Source of the DNA: an uncultured Erysipelotrichaceae bacterium
GTDB lineage: Bacteria > Bacillota_I > Bacilli_A > RFN20 > CAG-826
Direction: 5' to 3'
Assembly (NCBI GenBank): GCA_902768335.1
Contig: CACXKR010000010.1
Span: 1-39,197, forward strand
DNA: 39,197 bases
Shown here: positions 34,231 to 39,197 of the stretch, piece by piece
How positions within the stretch are numbered: the stretch's first letter is position 1
How the letters are laid out: each line of letters begins with the position of its first letter
Position numbers and translations under genes: made by a program
Notes under the pieces: generated by a model
Databases searched by the model: none
What the model was told of the DNA's origin: nothing
The model's input: only the letters and a program-made list of their open reading frames with translations

Positions 34231-34258
34231 AGCGATGGGGCTAATGCCCCTTCGCTTT
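34231..34258 (+). terminator. Hairpin between dnaK and dnaJ
   Basis: AGCGA-T-GGGGC (34231-34241), loop TAAT, GCCCC-T-TCGCT (34246-34256). The T-run is only two or three bases, so it is likely a partial terminator or an mRNA-stability element. Confidence 0.7.
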
Positions 34259-34279
34259 AGTGCTTAGAAAGGAGTAACT

Positions 34280-35416
34280 ATGGCTAAAAGAGATTTCTAT
34301 GAAGTTCTAGGAATATCTAAAAGTGCAACTAAAGATGAGATTAAATCCGCTTATCGTAAATTAGCGAAGAAATATCATCCAGACTTAAATAAAGAACCTG
34401 GCGCTGAAGAAAAATTCAAAGAAGTTCAAGAAGCTTATGACATCTTATACGATGACAAGAAGCGTGAAATGTACGACCAATTTGGTATGGCTGCTTTCGA
34501 ACAAGGCGTATCTACAGGCGGAGCCGGTAATCCTTTCTCTGGTGCTGGCTTTGCAGGACAAGGCTTTGGCGATGTCGATTTAGGCGATATATTCTCATCC
34601 TTCTTTGGAGGAGGCAGAAGAAGTCAAAGAAGCTATGGTCCTCAAAGAGGAGATGACACTCTTCAAAGAATCCGCGTTCCATTTATGGACGCTATCTTAG
34701 GTAAAAAAGTTCTCGTTCCAGTTTCATATGATGAAAAATGTTCAAAATGTGATGGAACTGGTGCTAAAGATTCTTCAAGTATTAAAACCTGTACTCGCTG
34801 TGGCGGTAAAGGTTACATTAAGACTCAACAAAGAACAATCTTTGGGGTCATGGAACAACAAAGCGTCTGTCCAGACTGCGGTGGTTCAGGCAAAGTCATC
34901 ACTGACAAATGTCCAGACTGCGGTGGTCGTGGCTACAAGCATATTAAACGTGATATCGAGGTCAATATTCCTGCTGGCATCAACGCTGGTCAACAGATTC
35001 GCATTCGCGAAAAAGGTGAAGCTGGCCGTAATGGTGGACCAAATGGAGACCTTTATTTAGAAATCGTTATCACTCCACATGAATTCTTTAGACGTGATGG
35101 AAACGATATCCATATTGATGTTCCAATAAGCTTCGTTGATGCTATCTTGGGTAAGAAAGTCGACATCCCAACCGTCTATGGTGAAGCGGAAGTCGAAATC
35201 CCGGCGGGTGTTCAACCAAATCAGATCCTTCGTCTAAAAGGACGTGGTATCAAAGATATGCGTAAAGGCACTCCAGGCGATCAATATATTCACGTGATCG
35301 TTAAGACTCCAACCAAGATTTCTAGGGAGCAAAAGAAACTTCTTGAAGAATATCAATCTAAGGAAGACAAAAAGGACTCATTCTTTGAGAAATTCAAAAA
35401 GTCATTTAAACGTTAA
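34280..35416 (+). CDS. dnaJ: Co-chaperone DnaJ (Hsp40)
   Basis: 378 residues. J domain with HPD at about residues 33-35 (KKYHPDLN), Gly/Phe-rich region (about 75-115), four CxxCxGxG zinc repeats ([32 protein letters not shown]), and the two C-terminal beta domains. Known role: brings unfolded proteins to DnaK and triggers its ATPase. GAAAGGAG precedes the ATG. A strong terminator follows, which ends the heat-shock operon. All functional motifs are intact. Confidence 0.98.
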   Translation: MAKRDFYEVLGISKSATKDEIKSAYRKLAKKYHPDLNKEPGAEEKFKEVQEAYDILYDDKKREMYDQFGMAAFEQGVSTGGAGNPFSGAGFAGQGFGDVDLGDIFSSFFGGGRRSQRSYGPQRGDDTLQRIRVPFMDAILGKKVLVPVSYDEKCSKCDGTGAKDSSSIKTCTRCGGKGYIKTQQRTIFGVMEQQSVCPDCGGSGKVITDKCPDCGGRGYKHIKRDIEVNIPAGINAGQQIRIREKGEAGRNGGPNGDLYLEIVITPHEFFRRDGNDIHIDVPISFVDAILGKKVDIPTVYGEAEVEIPAGVQPNQILRLKGRGIKDMRKGTPGDQYIHVIVKTPTKISREQKKLLEEYQSKEDKKDSFFEKFKKSFKR

Positions 35417-35426
35417 ACAAAGTTTA

Positions 35427-35457
35427 GGCCACTGAAAAGTGGTCTTTTCTTTTCTTT
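35427..35457 (+). terminator. Terminator of the dnaK operon
   Basis: GGCCACT (35427-35433), loop GAAA, AGTGGTC (35438-35444), then TTTTCTTTTC. Confidence 0.9.
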
Positions 35458-35468
35458 AGTTAACAATT

Positions 35469-35477
35469 TGATAAAAT
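35469..35477 (+). promoter_or_regulatory. Promoter of the deaminase gene
   Basis: Extended -10 TGATAAAAT; GGAG at 35485-35488 precedes ATG 35496. No clear -35. Confidence 0.5.
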
Positions 35478-35495
35478 ATCAAGTGGAGAAGATTT

Positions 35496-35954
35496 ATGAA
35501 CAAATATATGCATATGGCGATCCTCGAAGCTAGAAAAGGCATTCGTAAGGGTCATGGCGGTCCATTCGGCGCCGTAATTGTAAAAGATGGAGAAGTTATT
35601 GGTAAAGGCCACAACGAAGTCGTAAAAAATAACGATCCAACTTGCCATGGAGAAATGATGGCGATTCATAAAGCTTGTAAAAAGCTTGGAACATTCGATT
35701 TAAGTGGATGCGAATTATATACCACAGGTGAACCTTGCCCAATGTGCATGTCGGCTATTCTCTGGGCCAATATCGATAAAGTGTATTACGGATGTAATAT
35801 TCTTGATACCGAAGACATCGGCTTCAGAGATAAAAAATTCTACGATATGCAGCAACCAGGCGTACGCGAAAAACTTGTTATTGAGTTAGACCGCAAGGCT
35901 TGCCTTAAACTATACGCAGAATATAAAAATATCGCTGATAAGACTGCTTATTAA
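35496..35954 (+). CDS. Nucleobase/nucleoside deaminase (guanine deaminase-like)
   Basis: 152 residues, cytidine-deaminase fold. The zinc motifs are CHGEMMAI (His ligand and catalytic Glu) and PCPMC (two Cys ligands). The end has DTEDIGFRDKKFYD, like the swapped C-terminal part of GuaD-type guanine deaminases rather than TadA. The usual HAE is HGE here; I have a recollection of this in related deaminases, so activity should be retained. Known role of GuaD: guanine to xanthine in purine salvage. It could instead act on another base. It occupies the place where prmA follows dnaJ in B. subtilis and has its own promoter and terminator. Confidence 0.82.
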   Translation: MNKYMHMAILEARKGIRKGHGGPFGAVIVKDGEVIGKGHNEVVKNNDPTCHGEMMAIHKACKKLGTFDLSGCELYTTGEPCPMCMSAILWANIDKVYYGCNILDTEDIGFRDKKFYDMQQPGVREKLVIELDRKACLKLYAEYKNIADKTAY

Positions 35955-35967
35955 TAAAAAAAGAGAG

Positions 35968-35998
35968 AGGACAGAGTAAAACTGTCCTTTTGTTTTAT
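35968..35998 (+). terminator. Terminator of the deaminase gene
   Basis: AGGACAG (35968-35974), 7-base loop, CTGTCCT (35982-35988), then a T-rich tail. Confidence 0.88.
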
Positions 35999-36006
35999 CT
36001 TTAATG

Positions 36007-36015
36007 TGTTATACT
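36007..36015 (+). promoter_or_regulatory. Promoter of the TM2-rsmE-mtaB genes
   Basis: Extended -10 TGTTATACT, 13 bases before ATG 36029. The leader would be about 6-7 bases, with no Shine-Dalgarno sequence. Confidence 0.5.
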
Positions 36016-36028
36016 TTGAAAAGTATTT

Positions 36029-36463
36029 ATGGCGAAATGTAAATATTGTGGATCAGAAATATCAAGATTAGACAAAGAGAATTGCCCATTTTGTGGTGGT
36101 CGTAAACCTCTTGAAGGTGAAGATATGACCACGCAAGATATGACCAAGGCTCTTGAATCGCTAAACGGCATTGAACTACCTAAGCCAAAATCAAAAATTA
36201 TCGCTGCTATTCTCGCCTTTGTTTTCGGCATTTTTGGAGCGCATAATTACTACCTTGGCAAATACAAAATTGGCTTGATTACCTTTGGTATATCTGCTAT
36301 TACCATCGTGGGAATAGGTTCAATTCTATTCTTTGCGGTACTTCATAATGTCTTTGGTTATTTGATCCCGTTTTTTGTAATGGAAGCTTTGATGATAGGG
36401 GTCGCTTTATCCTTTCTTCTTAGACACGATATTCAAGACTCAAGAGGAGAATTTTTAAAATAA
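36029..36463 (+). CDS. TM2-domain protein with N-terminal zinc ribbon
   Basis: 144 residues. A small zinc ribbon comes first (CKYC at 4-7, CPFC at 19-22). The TM2 domain follows with IIAAILAFVFGIFGAHNYYL and the linked YLGKYKIGL, two helices joined by the family turn. A third hydrophobic segment is at about 113-130. The family has no settled enzymatic function. The stop overlaps the rsmE start by one base (TAATG), so they are coupled, but a shared role with a rRNA methyltransferase is not implied. Probably placed in the cytoplasmic membrane with the zinc ribbon inside. Confidence 0.85.
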   Translation: MAKCKYCGSEISRLDKENCPFCGGRKPLEGEDMTTQDMTKALESLNGIELPKPKSKIIAAILAFVFGIFGAHNYYLGKYKIGLITFGISAITIVGIGSILFFAVLHNVFGYLIPFFVMEALMIGVALSFLLRHDIQDSRGEFLK

Positions 36464-37188
36464 TGCAACGCTACTTTGGACGTATTTTTAAAAACATGAT
36501 CGTACTTGATGAGGATGATAAGTATCATCTCCTCAAGGTCATGCGTGCTAGAAAAGGTGAGCAAATCGAAGTTGTTGCCGATGAAAAGGTTTATTTATCA
36601 GAAATAGTTTCAACTAAACCTCTTGAAATCATCGCGAAAAAGACACTTAAAGATAACAGTGAACTTCCTAACTATATCATCCTTTTAGCTGCGCTTTTAA
36701 AAGGTGATAAGATGGATCTTGTTTTACAAAAGGCAACCGAGCTCGGTGTTAGTGAGGTCGTTTTGCTCACTACAGACCGTACCATCGTCAAGATTAAAGA
36801 TCACCAAAATGATCTTAAGCTGGGTCGCTATCAAAAGATTCTTAAAGAAGCTGCTCAACAATCTAAAAGAAATAGAATTCCTTACATTAAAAACATCATC
36901 AGTTTTGACCGTATCGATGAAATCGATGCTGATTTAAAATTTATTGCTTACGAAGAAAATAAAGGCGACGTTTCAGCTTTCAATAAAAAGTTAAAAAATG
37001 TGAAACCAGGTAAGAGAATCGCAATTATTATTGGACCAGAAGGTGGCTTCACTGAAGGCGAAGTTATTTATGCAAAGCATCATGGCTTCTCACCGGTTGG
37101 TTTAGGTAATCGCATTTTAAGGGCTGAAACAGCCTCAATTTACGCTCTTAGCGTTATCGCTAATCATCTAGAGGACAAGAATGCTTAA
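36463..37188 (+). CDS. rsmE: 16S rRNA m3U1498 methyltransferase RsmE
   Basis: 241 residues of the SPOUT class. It has the N-terminal PUA-like part (HLLKVMRARKGE) and the knot motifs IIIGPEGGFTEGEV and LGNRILRAETASIYAL that bind S-adenosylmethionine. Known role: methylates U1498 in the decoding region of the small subunit. Start coupled to the TM2 gene, and its end overlaps mtaB by eight bases. The rsmE-mtaB pair is the same as B. subtilis yqeU-yqeV. Confidence 0.96.
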   Translation: MQRYFGRIFKNMIVLDEDDKYHLLKVMRARKGEQIEVVADEKVYLSEIVSTKPLEIIAKKTLKDNSELPNYIILLAALLKGDKMDLVLQKATELGVSEVVLLTTDRTIVKIKDHQNDLKLGRYQKILKEAAQQSKRNRIPYIKNIISFDRIDEIDADLKFIAYEENKGDVSAFNKKLKNVKPGKRIAIIIGPEGGFTEGEVIYAKHHGFSPVGLGNRILRAETASIYALSVIANHLEDKNA

Positions 37189-38422
37189 ATTCATTTCTCT
37201 TGGCTGTAAAGTTAACTCCTACGAAACTAATGCTTTGAAGGAGTTATTTTTAAATAATGGTTTTTCTAACGACGATGAAATAGTGGTGATCAATACTTGT
37301 TCAGTCACCGCTATAGCGGATCAAAAATCACGTCAAATTATTCGCCGTGAAAGAAGGAAGAACCCAAAAGCAATTTTATGTGTGATGGGTTGCTATAGCC
37401 AAAAGAACGCTGATTATGTCGTTAATGAATGTCATGCCGATATTGTAGTCGGAACCTCTAACCGCCCTAAATTAGTGGAATTAGTTAAAAAGTTTATCAA
37501 AGATAAAAAACCGATAATCGCCGTTGAAAATGAAACTCGTAAATTTGAATATGAGTCATTTAATAGCATTGCTATCCCTAATACGACAAGAGCGTATATA
37601 AAAGTGGAAGATGGCTGCAATAATTTTTGCTCTTATTGCACGATTCCTTATACACGAGGAGTCGCAAGAAGTAGAGACAAAGAAGAAATAGTTTCCGAAA
37701 TTAAAGAACTCATCAAACACGGTTTCCTCGAATTTGTCATCACCGGAATCCATACCGCTCATTATGGTTTAGATAATAAAGGTGTCTCATTTTCTTCTTT
37801 AATAGAAGAATTATTAGATATTGATGGTCTATATCGCTTACGAATAAGCTCGATAGAAGAAAGCGAAATTGATGATAAATTCATTGAACTTTTAAAAGAC
37901 AAAGATAATATCGCTAATCACTTGCACATGCCACTTCAAAGTGGATCGCCTTCTGTTTTAAAAAGAATGAGAAGAAAATATAATGTTGATGACTTTATTA
38001 ACAAAGTTAATCGTATTAGAGAAGTTCGTCCTGATATTGCGATTACGACTGATGTAATAGTGGGTTTCCCTGGTGAAAGTGAAGAAGAATTTTTAGAGAC
38101 AGTTGAATTTATAAAGAAAGTTAATTTTGCGGAGCTTCATGTTTTTCCATTTTCTGCTCGAGAAGGAACTCCAGCTTATTCGATGAGTGATCAAATTGCT
38201 CCTGAAATTAAATCTAAACGAGTTCAAATTCTTTTAGAATTAAGTGAAAAGCTAAAAGAGAATTATCGTAAACAATTCATTGGTAAAGAGCTTGAAGTTA
38301 TCATTGAAGAAAAAGATAAAGAGACCGGACTAATGATGGGTCATTCTTCGAATTATTTGTTGCTTAAAGATAATCTTCCAGAATCATCTATTGGTAAAAT
38401 TGTTAAAATAAAAGTTCGATAA
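37181..38422 (+). CDS. mtaB: tRNA t6A37 methylthiotransferase MtaB
   Basis: 413 residues. The N-terminal UPF0004 domain holds three Cys (VNTCSVT, VMGCYSQ and one at the start in LGCKVN). The radical-SAM motif is CNNFCSYCTIPYTRG. A short C-terminal TRAM-like region (GKELEVIIEEKD to the end) closes it. Known role: adds a methylthio group to t6A37 in tRNAs reading ANN codons, using two iron-sulphur clusters. MtaB rather than MiaB or RimO is favoured by the gene order and the start KFISLGCKVNSYE. AGAGGA precedes the ATG inside rsmE. Confidence 0.94.
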   Translation: MLKFISLGCKVNSYETNALKELFLNNGFSNDDEIVVINTCSVTAIADQKSRQIIRRERRKNPKAILCVMGCYSQKNADYVVNECHADIVVGTSNRPKLVELVKKFIKDKKPIIAVENETRKFEYESFNSIAIPNTTRAYIKVEDGCNNFCSYCTIPYTRGVARSRDKEEIVSEIKELIKHGFLEFVITGIHTAHYGLDNKGVSFSSLIEELLDIDGLYRLRISSIEESEIDDKFIELLKDKDNIANHLHMPLQSGSPSVLKRMRRKYNVDDFINKVNRIREVRPDIAITTDVIVGFPGESEEEFLETVEFIKKVNFAELHVFPFSAREGTPAYSMSDQIAPEIKSKRVQILLELSEKLKENYRKQFIGKELEVIIEEKDKETGLMMGHSSNYLLLKDNLPESSIGKIVKIKVR

Positions 38423-38467
38423 AATCTAAACTTTTGATATAAATATTAAACATTGTTTTAAATTTGT

Positions 38468-38495
38468 TTGATTAGGTCTATTGTTCATATATAAT
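38468..38495 (+). promoter_or_regulatory. rpmF promoter
   Basis: TTGATT (38468-38473), 16 bases, TATAAT (38490-38495), then AAAGGAGG before ATG 38524. Confidence 0.65.
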
Positions 38496-38523
38496 ATATG
38501 CAGTCCAAAGGAGGCTTATAAAG

Positions 38524-38790
38524 ATGGCAGTTCCATTTAGAAGAACATCCAAAACCGCAAAAAGAATGAGAAGAACTCATTTCAAATTATCGGTTTCTGG
38601 ATTAGTTAAATGCCCAAATTGTGGGGCAACAATTAAATCACACAACGTCTGTCCAAAATGTGGTTACTATGGCGGCAAAGATGTCGTTACTAAAGCCAAA
38701 CAAGAAAAGGCAGTCGATGTAAAGCCAGTTAAAAAAGCTCCGGCCAAGAAGGCTGCAGCTAAGAAAGAAGAAAAAGCGAAGGCTGAATAA
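38524..38790 (+). CDS. rpmF: 50S ribosomal protein L32 with long Lys/Ala-rich tail
   Basis: 88 residues; the usual L32 has about 57-60. The first 57 residues are a normal L32: [20 protein letters not shown] and a zinc ribbon (CPNC, CPKC) ending in GYYGGKDVV. The extra 30 residues ([20 protein letters not shown] onwards) are low in complexity, rich in Lys, Ala and Glu, and resemble histone-H1-type tails. Known role: small protein of the large subunit. The tail is probably disordered and may bind rRNA or DNA; that is inference. A strong AAAGGAGG is upstream. Confidence 0.95.
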   Translation: MAVPFRRTSKTAKRMRRTHFKLSVSGLVKCPNCGATIKSHNVCPKCGYYGGKDVVTKAKQEKAVDVKPVKKAPAKKAAAKKEEKAKAE

Positions 38791-38793
38791 TTG

Positions 38794-38802
38794 TGATACA
38801 AT
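38794..38802 (+). promoter_or_regulatory. deoC promoter
   Basis: Extended -10 TGATACAAT just after the rpmF stop; GAGG at 38811-38814, ATG at 38823. Confidence 0.5.
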
Positions 38803-38822
38803 AATTCTACGAGGTAAACAAA

Positions 38823-39197
38823 ATGGAAATTAACAGAATGATTGATCATACGCTTCTTAAACAAGATGCTTCTATCGAAGCAATTAAGAAATTATGTGAG
38901 GAGGCGAAACAATACAAATTCGCGTCAGTGTGCGTTAACCCAGGATTCGTTCCACTCGCTGCTAAATTGTTAAAAGGCACCGAAGTTAAAGTTTGCACAG
39001 TTGTCGGTTTCCCATTAGGTGCAACCCTTCCAGAAAGCAAAGCTTATGAAGCTAAACTCGCTATCGAGAATGGTGCAACCGAAGTAGATATGGTCTTAAA
39101 TGATTCGATGGCAAAGGAACATGATTATGACTACATTGCCAAAGAAGTCGCTTTAGTTAAGAAAGCTTGTGGTAAGGTTTTACTCAAGGTAATTCTT
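38823..39197 (+). CDS. deoC: Deoxyribose-phosphate aldolase, N-terminal part (cut by window edge)
   Basis: First 125 codons. The start MEINRMIDHTLLKQDAS and the blocks FASVCVNPGFVP, VVGFPLGATLPESKAYEAKL and GATEVDMVLN are typical of class I DERA. Known role: splits 2-deoxyribose-5-phosphate into glyceraldehyde-3-phosphate and acetaldehyde in deoxynucleoside salvage. The Schiff-base Lys lies beyond the edge. It has its own extended -10 and a GAGG site. It is separated from rpmF by only 32 bases and may also receive read-through. Confidence 0.95.
   Translation, partial: MEINRMIDHTLLKQDASIEAIKKLCEEAKQYKFASVCVNPGFVPLAAKLLKGTEVKVCTVVGFPLGATLPESKAYEAKLAIENGATEVDMVLNDSMAKEHDYDYIAKEVALVKKACGKVLLKVIL

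Overview
The window comes from an AT-rich, low-GC Gram-positive chromosome. Synteny points to the class Bacilli, probably an uncultured, wall-reduced or Mollicutes-adjacent gut lineage; that placement is inference. TGA is a normal stop codon (lon, comEA and hrcA all end in TGA), so this is not a Mycoplasma-type code. A [FeFe]-hydrogenase C-terminus, a flavodiiron protein with a rubredoxin tail and the oxygen-independent radical-SAM enzymes HemW and MtaB suggest an anaerobic fermenter.

Layout. 1-2150: end of a [FeFe]-hydrogenase gene, a galactokinase, a tiny 20-codon transcription unit closed by its own terminator, and a GtrA-like membrane protein. 2137-3714 (minus): a family 2 glycosyltransferase and the PLP-binding protein YggS. 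3789-6219 (plus): flavodoxin, flavodiiron protein, and a two-helix membrane protein with a SHOCT-like tail. 6317-8434 (minus): a ClpB lacking its N-domain, under two CIRCE operators. 8605-13830: TPR protein, trigger factor, Lon and EngB. This is the Bacillus subtilis ysoA-tig-clpX-lonB-lonA-ysxC block without clpX and lonB. 13868-16644: valS behind a T-box. 16763-20281: comEA, comEC, holA. 20283-22616 (minus): rpsT and an adenylation-carrier didomain enzyme. 22697-30684: fmt, a DinG/XPD-type helicase with an N-terminal nuclease fold, lepA, a catalytically degenerate Fic-fold protein with a C-terminal winged helix, a small membrane protein, and hemW. 30742-35416: the hrcA-grpE-dnaK-dnaJ heat-shock operon with two CIRCE boxes. 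35496-39197: a deaminase, a TM2 protein, rsmE, mtaB, rpmF with a Lys/Ala-rich tail, and the 5' part of deoC.

The order comEC-holA-rpsT-lepA-hemW-hrcA-grpE-dnaK-dnaJ-rsmE-mtaB matches B. subtilis. The sporulation genes gpr and spoIIP, and prmA, are missing from their usual places.

The most interesting signals are regulatory. About seven genes have a -10 box 6-8 nt before the ATG and no Shine-Dalgarno sequence, which implies leaderless mRNAs; fmt and lepA also have good -35 boxes at 17-nt spacing. Other genes in the window have strong Shine-Dalgarno sites. Further points of interest are the 20-codon ORF with competing hairpins, the dead Fic protein, two terminators buried in the 3' ends of convergent neighbours, and inverted repeats between divergent promoters. 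I saw no CRISPR array, insertion sequence, phage gene, tRNA or rRNA. No gap longer than 300 bases lacks a gene; the longest, 13831-14094, holds the T-box.
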